Of a stretch of 64,000 bases of DNA, positions 55,837 through 64,000 are shown one piece after another. The stretch is from assembly GCA_017501255.1 (NCBI GenBank), contig JAFVXE010000021.1, positions 1-64,000 on the forward strand, in the 5' to 3' direction. The notes under the pieces are model-generated. The model saw nothing but the letters and a program-made list of their open reading frames with translations. It had not been told where the DNA came from and did no database searches. How positions within the stretch are numbered: the first letter of the stretch is position 1; every line of letters begins with the position of its first letter. This DNA comes from Clostridia bacterium. GTDB taxonomy: Bacteria; Bacillota; Clostridia; Christensenellales; Aristaeellaceae. The position numbers were made by a program, and so were the translations under genes.

Positions 55837-57063
55837 ATGCACGTACTTGATATGCTCAAAGAGCGCGGATTCGTGGCTCAGGTAACCTTCGAAGAAGACC
55901 TCTACAAGGCCATGGAAAAAGGCCCCGTTACCTTCTACCTGGGCATTGACCCCACCGCCGACAGCCTGCACGTTGGCCACTTCATGCCCATCATCATGGC
56001 CAGCCACCTGCAGAAAGCCGGTCACCGCCCCATCATCCTGTGCGGCGGCGGCACTGCCATGATCGGCGACCCCAGCGGCAAGACCGATATGCGCAAGATG
56101 CTCACCAAGGAAACCATTGCCGGTAACGTCGCTGCCATCCAGAACCAGCTGAGCCGCTTTATGGAGTTCGGCGAAGGCAAGGCCACCATGGTCAACAATG
56201 GCGACTGGCTTTTGAACCTGAACTATGTTGACTTCTTGCGTGAAATCGGTGCCCACTTCAGCGTGAACCGTATGCTGACCGCCGAGTGCTACAAGCGCCG
56301 CATGGAAACCGGCCTTACTTTCCTGGAGTTCAACTACATGATCATGCAGAGCTACGACTTCCTGCAGCTGTTCAAGACCCATGGTTGCCGTCTGCAGATC
56401 GGCGGAGACGATCAGTGGTCCAATATGCTGGGCGGTGCTGACTTGATCCGCCGCAAGGAAAAGGAAGACGCATTCGCTCTCACCTGCAAGCTGATCATGA
56501 CCCACGATGGCAAGAAGATGGGCAAGACCGAAAAGGGCGCTTTGTGGCTGGATCCCAACCGCACTTCTCCCTACGAGTTCTACCAGTACTGGCGCAACGT
56601 GGCCGATCAGGACGTGGAACGCTTCCTGGGCCTGCTGACCTTCCTGCCCATGGACGAAGTTCGTCGTCTGGGCGCTCTGGAAGGCGCTGAAATCAACGAG
56701 GCCAAGAAGGTGCTGGCTTTCGAGATTACCAAGATGATCCACGGCGAAGAAGAAGCCACCAAGGCTGCCGAAGCTGCTGCTGCCCTGTTTGCCGGCGGTG
56801 GTGCCAGCCAGAATGTGCCCACTTTCGAAGTGTCCGCTGCCGAACTGGCCGAGGACAACCGCATCACCACCCTGCTGGCCTCCTGCGGCCTGTGCAAGAG
56901 CCGTGGCGATGCCCGTAAGATGGTGGAATCCGGTGCTGTTGCTGCCAATGAAGAAAAGGTTACCGACATCAACATGGCCATCACTGCCGAAATGATTGGC
57001 ACCGAAGGCCTGCTGCTGCGCAAGGGTAAGAAGGGCTACTGCCGCCTGATGCTGAAAGCATGA
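55837..57063 (+). CDS. tyrS: Tyrosyl-tRNA synthetase
   Basis: A 408-residue class I synthetase. HIGH is HVGH at residues 45-48, KMSKS is KMGKT at 227-231, and a C-terminal S4-like RNA-binding domain starts near residue 340 ([21 protein letters not shown]). It charges tRNA-Tyr. Tyrosine specificity is supported by [14 protein letters not shown] and [11 protein letters not shown]. It is the second gene after the tyrosine T-box, so it should be induced when tRNA-Tyr is uncharged. Its stop overlaps the next gene's start. Confidence 0.97.
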   Translation: MHVLDMLKERGFVAQVTFEEDLYKAMEKGPVTFYLGIDPTADSLHVGHFMPIIMASHLQKAGHRPIILCGGGTAMIGDPSGKTDMRKMLTKETIAGNVAAIQNQLSRFMEFGEGKATMVNNGDWLLNLNYVDFLREIGAHFSVNRMLTAECYKRRMETGLTFLEFNYMIMQSYDFLQLFKTHGCRLQIGGDDQWSNMLGGADLIRRKEKEDAFALTCKLIMTHDGKKMGKTEKGALWLDPNRTSPYEFYQYWRNVADQDVERFLGLLTFLPMDEVRRLGALEGAEINEAKKVLAFEITKMIHGEEEATKAAEAAAALFAGGGASQNVPTFEVSAAELAEDNRITTLLASCGLCKSRGDARKMVESGAVAANEEKVTDINMAITAEMIGTEGLLLRKGKKGYCRLMLKA

Positions 57064-57710
57064 TGAAAGCCTATAAAACGCTGCTGAAAGAAGCCAGTGA
57101 TGAAGTGATCATCAACAAGAGCCGCTTCATTGGCTACGCAGCGCCTGTGAAAACGGTCGAGGAAGCGCTCAGTTTCCTCGACCGTATCCGTACCAAGCAC
57201 AAGGATGCCACCCACAACTGCTATGCCTACATCATCGGACAGAATGCGGGCATCATGCGCTACAGCGACGATGGCGAACCCGGCGGCACTGCGGGTATGC
57301 CCATTATCGAAGTGATGAAAGCCCGTGGCGTGGTGGACTGCGCCGTGGTGGTAACCCGCTATTTCGGCGGCATTCTGCTGGGGGCAGGCGGGTTGGTAAG
57401 GGCCTATACCCAGGGCTGTGTCATTGCCCTGAATGCGGCGCAGGTATGCGAAATGCACCCCACGGAAACATGGATGTTTGAAGTGGCTTATCCCCTGTGG
57501 GATAAAGTGCAGCATACCCTGAAAAGCCTGCCCGTCCGGCTGGAAAGCACCGAGTTTACCACTGCCGTGGCTTTTGAAATCAGCGTGAAGGCAGCGGACA
57601 GCGAGGCAGTACAAGCCGAACTAACCCGGGTGACCGACGGGCGCATCGAGGCGCTATTGGAGGAAGAAAGCTATTCCCCATGGGTGGAGAATGCTGTGGA
57701 ATCAACATAA
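57060..57710 (+). CDS. YigZ/IMPACT family protein
   Basis: A 216-residue protein of the YigZ family. The N-terminal UPF0029 domain has [58 protein letters not shown] and [21 protein letters not shown]; a C-terminal DUF1949 domain (about 140-205) follows. Proteins of this family bind nucleic acids or ribosomes; the role in bacteria is unclear. Its start overlaps the tyrS stop (ATGATG), implying translational coupling. Confidence 0.94.
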   Translation: MMKAYKTLLKEASDEVIINKSRFIGYAAPVKTVEEALSFLDRIRTKHKDATHNCYAYIIGQNAGIMRYSDDGEPGGTAGMPIIEVMKARGVVDCAVVVTRYFGGILLGAGGLVRAYTQGCVIALNAAQVCEMHPTETWMFEVAYPLWDKVQHTLKSLPVRLESTEFTTAVAFEISVKAADSEAVQAELTRVTDGRIEALLEEESYSPWVENAVEST

Positions 57711-57720
57711 GGAGATACCC

Positions 57721-58686
57721 ATGAACCCAAACAACATCATTGTCCGTGATATGCTGCCCCATGAAGCCGACCGGGTGGGACAGCTTCATAATCAGATTCA
57801 TGCGCTGCATGTAAACGGTCGGCCGGATATGTTTGCGCCCAATTATGATAACTCCGCTGATATGATGAAGTGGTTTGCCGATCAACCCAACAATCGTGTG
57901 CTGGTTGCTGTTCGGGAGGATACCATCCTCGGCTATGCGGTGATGGATTATCTCATCCGTGAGGCTTCCCCCTACTCCCTGCCACGCCGTTCCATTCATG
58001 TGCAGGAGATTTGCGTGGACGAATCGGCCAAGCGCTGTGGTGCAGGCCGTGCCCTGATGGAATACATCTACGAGGATGCCCGCAAACGGAGTTATCCCCG
58101 GGTGGAGCTGGATGTGTGGGACTTCAACGAAAGCGCTCACCAGTTCTACGAAGCAGTGGGCATGAAAGATTTCCGGCATTATCTGGAGTATCGGGTATTC
58201 CCCCATCGTTTTACCCGGCTGGACACAAAGCACGCATCAGCTGCAATTGCCCTTTACAACAGTCTGAAAAACCTGCCCGGCTGCACATGGGATGAGGGCT
58301 ATCCCAATCAGGAGATCATTGAAAGCGATCTTCAAAGCAGATATCTGTATGGCGCAATCGATGGCAATGACTTGATCGCCGTGGGTGCTGCGCTGCCGGA
58401 TGAGGAACTGACCCATCTGGATTGTTGGACCATTCCCGCACAGAATCCCTGTGTCTTCTCCCGCATCGGGGTGGCATTGAACCGTCAGGGACAGGGGCTT
58501 GCCTCGCAAATCGTTCGCTATATGGAAGAGGAAATGCGCCTTAGCGGCTTTGATGCGGTTCGGATGCTGGTTTCTCCCGGCAATGCAAAAGCCCTCCACG
58601 TATACCGTGGCTGCGGCTATCAGGAATGCGGCAGCACCCGGATGTACGAAGAGGACTGGCTTTGTTTTGAAAAGAAGCTGGGATAA
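57721..58686 (+). CDS. Double-GNAT acetyltransferase
   Basis: A 321-residue protein from ATG 57721 (AAGGAGATACCC upstream). Residues 1-160 hold a GNAT domain with acetyl-CoA motif VQEICVDESAKRCGAGRALMEYI; residues 190-321 form a second GNAT domain with ISRIGVALNRQGQGLASQIVRYM-type text (RIGVALNRQGQGLASQI) and a C-terminal NAKALHVYRGCGYQE. Such fused GNAT proteins transfer acetyl groups to unknown amines. It is 10 bp downstream of yigZ and ends the T-box operon, with no terminator I can identify before the facing lipoprotein gene. Confidence 0.9.
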   Translation: MNPNNIIVRDMLPHEADRVGQLHNQIHALHVNGRPDMFAPNYDNSADMMKWFADQPNNRVLVAVREDTILGYAVMDYLIREASPYSLPRRSIHVQEICVDESAKRCGAGRALMEYIYEDARKRSYPRVELDVWDFNESAHQFYEAVGMKDFRHYLEYRVFPHRFTRLDTKHASAAIALYNSLKNLPGCTWDEGYPNQEIIESDLQSRYLYGAIDGNDLIAVGAALPDEELTHLDCWTIPAQNPCVFSRIGVALNRQGQGLASQIVRYMEEEMRLSGFDAVRMLVSPGNAKALHVYRGCGYQECGSTRMYEEDWLCFEKKLG

Positions 58687-58707
58687 GCGATTGGTTTGTG
58701 GCAGGAA

Positions 58708-59103
58708 TCAATTTTGATCCATGTCTTGCAGCAGCTGAATCAGTGCTGCATCATCTCCGGCATAGGTGAGCACAAACCGCTGCCCGAAACGGGTAACAAG
58801 ACCGAACTGTTCCTGATCAACAAAGGTTTTCAGATAATCAGCCCGGTTGCTTTCATCGAAGTAGACCAGCACCGTTTCCTCCCCCACCGTCAGCTGTTGC
58901 CAGCGGGAAGCATCCGCAATTCCAACGGGTTCTCCCTCCGTCAGCGGCGCAAGGGATACGGAATAGCCTGCATCAGCAAAGACGGAAAGCAGCTTGGCAT
59001 ACAGTTTTTCCTGAGTCGGATTCTGCGCACAGGCGCACAAAAGCAGGCAGAAAATCAAAAGCCCTGCCAAAAGAATTCTTTTCCACGAAATCGTACGAAC
59101 CAT
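58708..59103 (-). CDS. Small putative lipoprotein
   Basis: A 131-residue protein from ATG 59103, where AAAGGA lies 9 bases upstream; a start at 59112 would be too close. The signal sequence (RILLAGLLIFCLLLCAC) ends in a lipobox LCAC with Cys25 as the likely lipidated residue. The mature region of about 105 residues has no recognised domain. It overlaps nothing and faces the acetyltransferase gene. Confidence 0.78.
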   Translation of the reverse strand: MVRTISWKRILLAGLLIFCLLLCACAQNPTQEKLYAKLLSVFADAGYSVSLAPLTEGEPVGIADASRWQQLTVGEETVLVYFDESNRADYLKTFVDQEQFGLVTRFGQRFVLTYAGDDAALIQLLQDMDQN

Positions 59104-59144
59104 ACGACCCATTCCTTTCGTTATACCACTAAGGAGGTGCGCCC

Positions 59145-59402
59145 ATGCGCTGTGGTTGCCCCCATTGCGAGGCTTACATGATTCAATCCGAAACAGAGCA
59201 CCAAGCCTGTGTATGCCCAGAGTGCGGCTATCGCTGCAACGCCTGTCTGGGCACCAATTCCATCATCACCCGGGAACAACTGGCTGCCCTGAAGGATGTG
59301 GAATGGTTTACGCCGGTGTTCGACCGTCCCCTCAACGACGAGGAAGCAGCTGCGGAAGAAGCCAAGGAAGAGGATTCCTTCAGCAGTTTTTTCGGCCGCT
59401 GA
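59145..59402 (+). CDS. Small zinc-ribbon protein
   Basis: An 85-residue protein from ATG 59145 (AAGGAGG upstream). The N-terminal half holds cysteine pairs CGCPHC (residues 3-8) and CVCPECGYRCNAC (22-34), enough for one or two zinc sites. The C-terminal half is acidic (EEAAAEEAKEEDSF) and ends SSFFGR. There are no membrane helices. Small zinc-ribbon proteins of this kind often bind RNA polymerase or ribosomes, but nothing here proves that. Confidence 0.78.
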   Translation: MRCGCPHCEAYMIQSETEHQACVCPECGYRCNACLGTNSIITREQLAALKDVEWFTPVFDRPLNDEEAAAEEAKEEDSFSSFFGR

Positions 59403-59460
59403 TGTCGGAACCATGCTGGCTCATCATAGCACACCCGATGCAAAAACGCAACGGATACAA

Positions 59461-59499
59461 AACGAACCGGTTCAAGCAACGATCTTGAACCGGTTCGTT
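59461..59499. terminator. Bidirectional terminator of pyk and the zinc-ribbon gene
   Basis: AACGAACCGGTTCAAG (59461-59476) pairs perfectly over 16 bp with CTTGAACCGGTTCGTT (59484-59499), followed by TTGTTATT on the plus strand and a T-run on the minus strand. Confidence 0.88.
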
Positions 59500-59505
59500 T
59501 TGTTA

Positions 59506-61269
59506 TTATTTGCTCAGATGACCCTCATTGCTGGCCACCATGCCACGCTCCGCATCCAGCTTGACCACAGCGCCGCTCTTGAGAATATGCGTCGCATTCT
59601 CTGCGCCGATAATCACCGGCAGATTCAGGCTCATGCCTGCAATGGCACCGTGACCATTGGGGTCGCTATCCTCCAGAATCAGACCGCTGGCCTTGCGTAC
59701 CAGAGGTAGCAGACTGTTATCCGTCTGCTTGACCACCAGAATATCGCCATCCTTGAAGGTTTTGAATGCTTCACTGACCGACTGGCATACGCACAGGCTG
59801 CCGCAGCAGCTCTGCTCCGTCACGCCGGTACCCGTGACCAGAATATGGCCCACCACGTGCACCTTCATCAGGTTGGTGGTACCGCTGATGCCCAGCGGCA
59901 CGCCGGCAGTCATAACCACCAGCTCGCCATCATGCAAAAGTCCTGCATCCTCGCCGGCACGAACGGCCAGTTCAAACAGATCGTCCGTATTGCTGGCTTC
60001 TTCGATCACCAGCGGCGTAACACCCCAGCTGAGGCACAGCTGGCGGCATACGGTTTCATCCGTGGTGCAGCAGATAATGGGACAGTTGGGACGATACTTG
60101 GAGATCATGCGGGCAGTCCGGCCGCCCTTGGTTACCGTCAGGATGGCGGCAGCGCCCAGATCCTGCGCAGAGGTTACCGTGGCATGGGAGATAGCGTTGG
60201 TCACATCGGGAATCAGATCCGCTTCCCGCTCCTTGAAGCGCTTCACATAGTTGATATCCGCTTCCGCACTCATGGCGATGCGGGCCATGGTCTGCACGGC
60301 CTCCACGGGATACATACCGGCAGCGGTTTCACCGGAGAGCATGATGGCGCTGGTGCCGTCATAAATGGCATTGGCAACGTCAGTGGCTTCCGCACGGGTG
60401 GGGCGGGGATTTTTCATCATGCTGTCCAGCATCTGGGTGGCGGTGATCACCTGCTTGCCGCTGGAATAGGCCTTATGGATCAACGCCTTCTGGATGGGAG
60501 GTACCTGTTCCAGCGGAATCTCCACGCCCAGATCGCCACGGGCTACCATGATTCCATCCGCCACACGGATGATGTCATCAATGTTTTCAACGCCCTGCAT
60601 ATTCTCGATCTTGGCAATGATATTCACATTGGTGCGTCCCGCCTGGCTGAACAGCTTGCGCACATCCAGAATATCATCGGCGGTACGGGTAAAGGAAGCG
60701 GCGATAAAGTCAACGCCGTGCTCCACGCCAAAGAGGATATCCGCACGGTCCTCCGGGCTGATAAAGGGCATACTCAGGGCCACATCGGGCACATTGACGC
60801 TCTTGCGGTTGGAAACCACGCCGTCATTCTCCACAATACAGGTGATTTCCGTAGCGGTCACATTGCGCACCGTCATGCCCACAAGACCGTCATCCATCAG
60901 AATGGTATTGCCCACCTTGATATCCCGGGGCAGTTCCGGATAGGTGATGGAAGCACGCTCGTTGTTGCCAACGATACTCTTGGTCACCAGCGTAAAGGTC
61001 TGGCCTTTTTTCAGTTCCACCTTGCCGTTTTCAAAGGTTTCCAGACGGATTTCCGGGCCTTTGGTATCCAGCATGATGGCAATGGGCTTGTTCAGTTCCT
61101 GACTCACCCGGCGAATCCGCTTGATGTTCTCCAGATGGTACTCATGAGAACCATGGGAGAAATTCAACCGGGCCACATTCATGCCGGAGAGGATCAACTC
61201 TCTGAGCACCTCATCTTTTTCCGTGGAGGGGCCGAGGGTACAGACAATTTTTGTTTTCCGAAGGGTCAT
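59506..61269 (-). CDS. pyk: Pyruvate kinase with C-terminal PEP-utilising domain
   Basis: A 587-residue enzyme from ATG 61269 (AAGGAG upstream). The catalytic barrel has RKTKIVCTLGPSTEKDEVL, the MVARGDLGVEIPLEQVP motif and ATQMLDSM. The B-domain and the alpha/beta C-domain follow, and residues about 480-587 form the extra PEP-utiliser mobile domain seen in Bacillus-type PykA (LEDSDPNGHGAIAGMSLNLP). It makes pyruvate and ATP from PEP and ADP. It is the last gene of a four-gene operon, 20 bp after the DNA-repair gene. Confidence 0.97.
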   Translation of the reverse strand: MTLRKTKIVCTLGPSTEKDEVLRELILSGMNVARLNFSHGSHEYHLENIKRIRRVSQELNKPIAIMLDTKGPEIRLETFENGKVELKKGQTFTLVTKSIVGNNERASITYPELPRDIKVGNTILMDDGLVGMTVRNVTATEITCIVENDGVVSNRKSVNVPDVALSMPFISPEDRADILFGVEHGVDFIAASFTRTADDILDVRKLFSQAGRTNVNIIAKIENMQGVENIDDIIRVADGIMVARGDLGVEIPLEQVPPIQKALIHKAYSSGKQVITATQMLDSMMKNPRPTRAEATDVANAIYDGTSAIMLSGETAAGMYPVEAVQTMARIAMSAEADINYVKRFKEREADLIPDVTNAISHATVTSAQDLGAAAILTVTKGGRTARMISKYRPNCPIICCTTDETVCRQLCLSWGVTPLVIEEASNTDDLFELAVRAGEDAGLLHDGELVVMTAGVPLGISGTTNLMKVHVVGHILVTGTGVTEQSCCGSLCVCQSVSEAFKTFKDGDILVVKQTDNSLLPLVRKASGLILEDSDPNGHGAIAGMSLNLPVIIGAENATHILKSGAVVKLDAERGMVASNEGHLSK

Positions 61270-61289
61270 CAGACTCACTCCTTCAATGG

Positions 61290-61784
61290 TTATCCCTTTT
61301 CCTGCGGCATCCGGCCGCCGATGGCCTTGGATTCCAATTCCAACAGGTATTCTTTGATGAAAAGCCCACCGGCATAGCCCGTCAGCTTTCCATTGGCCCC
61401 CACCACCCGGTGGCAGGGAATGATGATCGGCAATGGATTGCGATGATTCGCCATGCCAGCCGCTCTGGCAGCTCCAGAATGGCCCGCCGCTTCCGCTTGC
61501 TGTTGATAGGTAATGGTATGCCCATAGGGAATTGTTTGCAGTACTTGCCAGCATTGCTGCTGGAACGCAGTTCCCTTGGGTGCCAGCGGCAGATGGAACT
61601 GCCGCAGTTTTCCTGCAAAATATGCTGAAAGCTGCTTTTGGGTCTCCTGTAGCAGCGGCGTGTTGATCAGGGTAGCCTCTTTGGCTTCCTGCCGACCAAA
61701 CCGCAGCGATACAAGACAATCCGCCTCCTGTTGCAGCGTCAGCCAGCCAACAAGGCTATTCACATACCAGCAAACCAAGCTCAT
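61290..61784 (-). CDS. Methylated-DNA-protein-cysteine methyltransferase
   Basis: A 164-residue O6-alkylguanine-DNA alkyltransferase. The acceptor Cys124 lies in IIPCHRVVGANG, preceded by the helix-turn-helix region AARAAGMANHRNPLPI; the N-terminal RNase H-like part is short. It removes alkyl groups from O6-guanine in one suicide step. The start overlaps the stop of the Lgt-like gene by 4 bp (ATGA). Confidence 0.95.
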   Translation of the reverse strand: MSLVCWYVNSLVGWLTLQQEADCLVSLRFGRQEAKEATLINTPLLQETQKQLSAYFAGKLRQFHLPLAPKGTAFQQQCWQVLQTIPYGHTITYQQQAEAAGHSGAARAAGMANHRNPLPIIIPCHRVVGANGKLTGYAGGLFIKEYLLELESKAIGGRMPQEKG

Positions 61785-62797
61785 TGCTGCAAGGGTTGTA
61801 CGGCTGCCCGCTGTTTACGAACGCTGCTGTACAGCATACAGGCAGCAGCAGCCACCAGCAGACAAATCAGGATCATCAACAGATAGAAGTGACCGGTGGT
61901 CAGACCGGTGACAGGCAGTCTGCCATCCAGTGCAAATTCCAGCACCACAATACCGGCCACAAACACCAGAATGACGAGCCAGCCAAAAACGCTCCTGCCA
62001 CCGACCTTGCCAAGCATCCGGTTCAAACGGCTGCTCAGCAGAAGGATGGCGATGATGGGCAGCAATGCAGCCACCACCTGACCGATACGCAGGAAAATCA
62101 TCTGCATATGACCATCATCCCTCAGGCTTTCCAGCACCACCATGGCAGCGCCGTACAAAGCAAGGGACAGCCAGCCGGTTTCACCGCTGCGGAAACCCGC
62201 TTTCTTCTGTGCAGCAAGATAAACCAGCAGCATCGCCACGGCAATCAGGCAGGAAAGGATGGCCTGATACAGATAGACCAGCATCCGGTACTCCACATTC
62301 ACACCCATTCGTTCACACAGGAACAGCCATGGGAATATTTCCGTCATCCGGCCTTCTTCCACGATTTTGCCAATGCCCAGACCGGTATCCTGCTGACCCA
62401 GATACAGGGCGCACAGCAGCAGCCCCATGGGAACACAGAGAATATCCAGCAATTCGGCGGATTTTTCGCCGGTGATGGCGGCTGTCAGCAGAACTGCCAA
62501 CAGCAGACCCACCAGCAGCCCCGACAGGGACAAACCACCGTCAAAGAAACGAAGGGTCAGCCAAAGATTCTCATAGGCATCCGTAAAATCGGAAAGATTC
62601 ACCAGGCAGTACAGAAGCCGGGCGAATGCAATGCCCAGCACAGTGCCCGCCAAAGTCAGCACACAAATGGATACCGGCTGAACATTCCGTTTCTTTGCCA
62701 AAAGCAGCATGGCAGCAAAAAGTGCCAGCATACCAACAGCAGCACACAAACCCAGACGGTATCCCGTCAGGCCAAACAGTTCAAAAGATGCTTCCAT
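61781..62797 (-). CDS. Lgt-like polytopic membrane protein
   Basis: A 338-residue membrane protein with about eight to nine hydrophobic helices. FDGGLSLSGLLVGLLLAV resembles the GGLSIHGGLIG motif of prolipoprotein diacylglyceryl transferase, and YRMLVYLYQAILSCLI resembles its Pro-x-x-LYE region. However, the essential His is replaced (LSG for HGG) and the GRxGNFxN motif is degenerate (GLGIGKIVEEG). So a true Lgt activity is doubtful; it may be a paralogue with a new role. It starts 2 bp after the phosphodiester glycosidase gene and overlaps the repair gene. Confidence 0.7.
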   Translation of the reverse strand: MEASFELFGLTGYRLGLCAAVGMLALFAAMLLLAKKRNVQPVSICVLTLAGTVLGIAFARLLYCLVNLSDFTDAYENLWLTLRFFDGGLSLSGLLVGLLLAVLLTAAITGEKSAELLDILCVPMGLLLCALYLGQQDTGLGIGKIVEEGRMTEIFPWLFLCERMGVNVEYRMLVYLYQAILSCLIAVAMLLVYLAAQKKAGFRSGETGWLSLALYGAAMVVLESLRDDGHMQMIFLRIGQVVAALLPIIAILLLSSRLNRMLGKVGGRSVFGWLVILVFVAGIVVLEFALDGRLPVTGLTTGHFYLLMILICLLVAAAACMLYSSVRKQRAAVQPLQQ

Positions 62798-62799
62798 GA

Positions 62800-63819
62800 T
62801 TATTCACCGTCCGCAGCGGAAGCGAAATAGATGATATCCAGTACCTTGCGCTCTTCCGCCTGCTTTTCATTCACGATTTTGCCGTTGAATACCAGCGTGG
62901 CGCTGTTGCCGCCATCCAGATTGTAGGCCTGCTGGCAGCCCAGCTGATACATAATATCGGCAAATTCTTCGATGGTTACGCCAGCGGTGTTCTCCTCGCG
63001 GCCATTGACCACCACCAGGCAATAGGTCAGGGTATCCAGCTGGCCGATACCCGCACGGGGCTCGTCATAAACGCCGTGCTCCCACAGGTTATCCCGCATC
63101 TCCACCTTTTCGCCATCCACCACCAGGCCGGGGCCGAAGGCAAACGCATTGACCAGCTCGTGCTTTTCCTTGAATTCCTTCATAGCCTGCTTCTGGCCAT
63201 CCTGACCGTTGGGCACGATATGGAAATCGCCCAGTTCGTCTATCCAGAGAAGGTCCATGGTCTTGCTGGGCTTTTCACGGCCTTCGGTGCCCATGCGGGT
63301 GATGTAGCCGGTAGCCACCATGCTGTAAAAGTCGCCGTTCATGGCAACCACAGCGTTATAGTTGGAGGCAATAGCGGTGGTGAAATTGGTGCGCTCGGAG
63401 CTGAGCTTGTTGCCTGCCAGCGCAGTGCGCAGCTGGGAGGGCGTTGCCACTTTGATATAGGCAATATAAACATCGCTGTCATACATCCGGCGCTGTTCCA
63501 ATTCCACGATCATGCTCTCGTCGCGGTAGCCGTTTTCGGTAAAATTGGCTTCGATGGGTGCATTGCCGGGCACGCCCAGTTCCACAGGCAGGGGATCAAT
63601 GCCGGAGGAGGGCAGAATATCGCTGAACACAGCGCTGGCAATCACCGCAATGGGCTGACGCTTTGCGCCATACGCTTCATCATCGGATTCTTCCATGAGC
63701 AGTTCATCGTAATAGTCCTCTGCTTCCTCCATCACTGCACCGGAGGGAATGAGAAAAATCAAAGAAAGGGCCATCAACAGAACCAGAGCAAACAAAACCG
63801 GGAAGCTGCTTTTACGCAT
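62800..63819 (-). CDS. Phosphodiester glycosidase (NAGPA) family protein
   Basis: A 339-residue exported or membrane-anchored protein: N-terminal hydrophobic segment (MRKSSFPVLFALVLLMALSL) then an acidic stretch (EEAEDYYDELLMEESDDE) and a NAGPA-type domain (about 130-335) with YNAVVAMNGDFYSM, PRAGIGQLDTLTYCLVVVNGR and YNLDGGNSATLVFNGKIVN. Relatives cleave GlcNAc-1-phosphodiesters or trim teichoic-acid-like polymers. It is the first gene of the operon leading to pyk. The AAAGGA site lies about 14 bases upstream of ATG 63819, so the start is less certain. Confidence 0.9.
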   Translation of the reverse strand: MRKSSFPVLFALVLLMALSLIFLIPSGAVMEEAEDYYDELLMEESDDEAYGAKRQPIAVIASAVFSDILPSSGIDPLPVELGVPGNAPIEANFTENGYRDESMIVELEQRRMYDSDVYIAYIKVATPSQLRTALAGNKLSSERTNFTTAIASNYNAVVAMNGDFYSMVATGYITRMGTEGREKPSKTMDLLWIDELGDFHIVPNGQDGQKQAMKEFKEKHELVNAFAFGPGLVVDGEKVEMRDNLWEHGVYDEPRAGIGQLDTLTYCLVVVNGREENTAGVTIEEFADIMYQLGCQQAYNLDGGNSATLVFNGKIVNEKQAEERKVLDIIYFASAADGE

Positions 63820-63875
63820 GGTAGGGTTTCATTCCTTTCAGCAATGATGACGGGTATGCATACCTCGTCAATAAT

Positions 63876-63904
63876 AGTATACTATAGCCAAGTTCACTTC
63901 GCAA
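63876..63904 (-). promoter_or_regulatory. Promoter of the phosphodiester glycosidase-pyk operon
   Basis: Minus strand TTGCGA (63899-63904), a 17-base spacer, TATACT (63876-63881). Confidence 0.75.
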
Positions 63905-63933
63905 GAGAAGGAGATGTAAAGTCTTTCATCTAG

Positions 63934-63963
63934 TTGCCAAGAGGCGACATAAAGATGTATAAT
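63934..63963 (+). promoter_or_regulatory. Promoter for a gene beyond the window
   Basis: TTGCCA (63934-63939), an 18-base spacer and TATAAT (63958-63963) on the plus strand at the window end. No coding start is visible before 64000. Confidence 0.6.
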
Positions 63964-64000
63964 GGTATGAACATCCGGTCTTTTGAAAATCCAGTATATG

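Noticed and set aside
1..64000. CRISPR arrays, rRNA genes or prophage modules
   Set aside because: No regularly spaced repeats, rRNA signature sequences or phage structural genes were seen.

Overview
This window looks like a chromosomal segment of a spore-forming, anaerobic-type member of the Clostridia (Bacillota). The evidence is Bacillota-type promoters and AGGAGG ribosome-binding sites, a T-box leader, a small 4.5S-type SRP RNA, sporulation-linked genes (a YunB-like protein, a CotH-kinase protein and a cysteine-rich protein behind a sigma-K-like promoter), MutS2, Tex, a pyruvate kinase with the extra PEP-utiliser domain, and the GGGtGRT/Fe-S scaffold pair. Genus cannot be fixed from the sequence alone. 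Most genes are ordinary housekeeping genes in short operons. Accessory material is limited to two decayed insertion sequences, a few small ORFs around 6.7-7.1 kb, and duplicated tRNA-Trp units.

Layout. 0-7.3 kb: IS30-like remnant, tRNA-Leu, a minus-strand Nudix / XRE-S24 regulator / MATE operon, the highly biased NifU-like + GGGtGRT operon, an ISL3-type pseudogene, two tiny ORFs and tRNA-Ala. 7.3-15.5 kb: tex, a prolyl-tRNA-editing protein, ybaB-recR, rmuC, a minus-strand operon (DUF1934, unknown, metallo-beta-lactamase fold) and ispE. 15.5-19.4 kb: two identical tRNA-Trp genes and a third decayed copy, interleaved with a leucine-rich-repeat protein, an NSS sodium symporter, a nucleotidyltransferase and a small secreted protein. 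19.4-28.4 kb (minus): CCA-adding-type enzyme, the VTC / DUF4956 / CotH cluster, a cysteine-rich putative spore protein, a peptidase-E/RidA pair behind a 14-bp inverted repeat, and a HIT-like protein. 28.4-37.3 kb (minus): aroK, a two-component system, mutS2, a U32 peptidase and tandem cyclophilins, one of them with its active site lost.

37.3-43.7 kb: trmO, SRP RNA, glyA, yraN and a Nudix-GH18 fusion on the plus strand, facing a phosphohexomutase and DUF2461 gene. 43.7-54.2 kb: cell-envelope block with a CARDB-like membrane protein carrying a long Tyr/Gln/Asp-rich tail, YunB, a class A penicillin-binding protein, an 829-residue protein of unknown function and a secreted SH3/peptidoglycan-binding protein. 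54.2-58.7 kb: a tyrosine-type T-box in front of an aminotransferase-tyrS-yigZ-acetyltransferase run. 58.7-64 kb: a lipoprotein, a small zinc-ribbon protein and a minus-strand operon of phosphodiester glycosidase, Lgt-like membrane protein, O6-alkylguanine repair protein and pyruvate kinase.

No rRNA, CRISPR array, prophage or complete mobile element is present. The best candidates for under-described biology are the VTC/DUF4956/CotH cluster, the NifU-like/GGGtGRT pair, the Nudix-GH18 fusion, the 829-residue unknown protein and the conserved-looking C-terminal domain of the SH3/peptidoglycan-binding protein.
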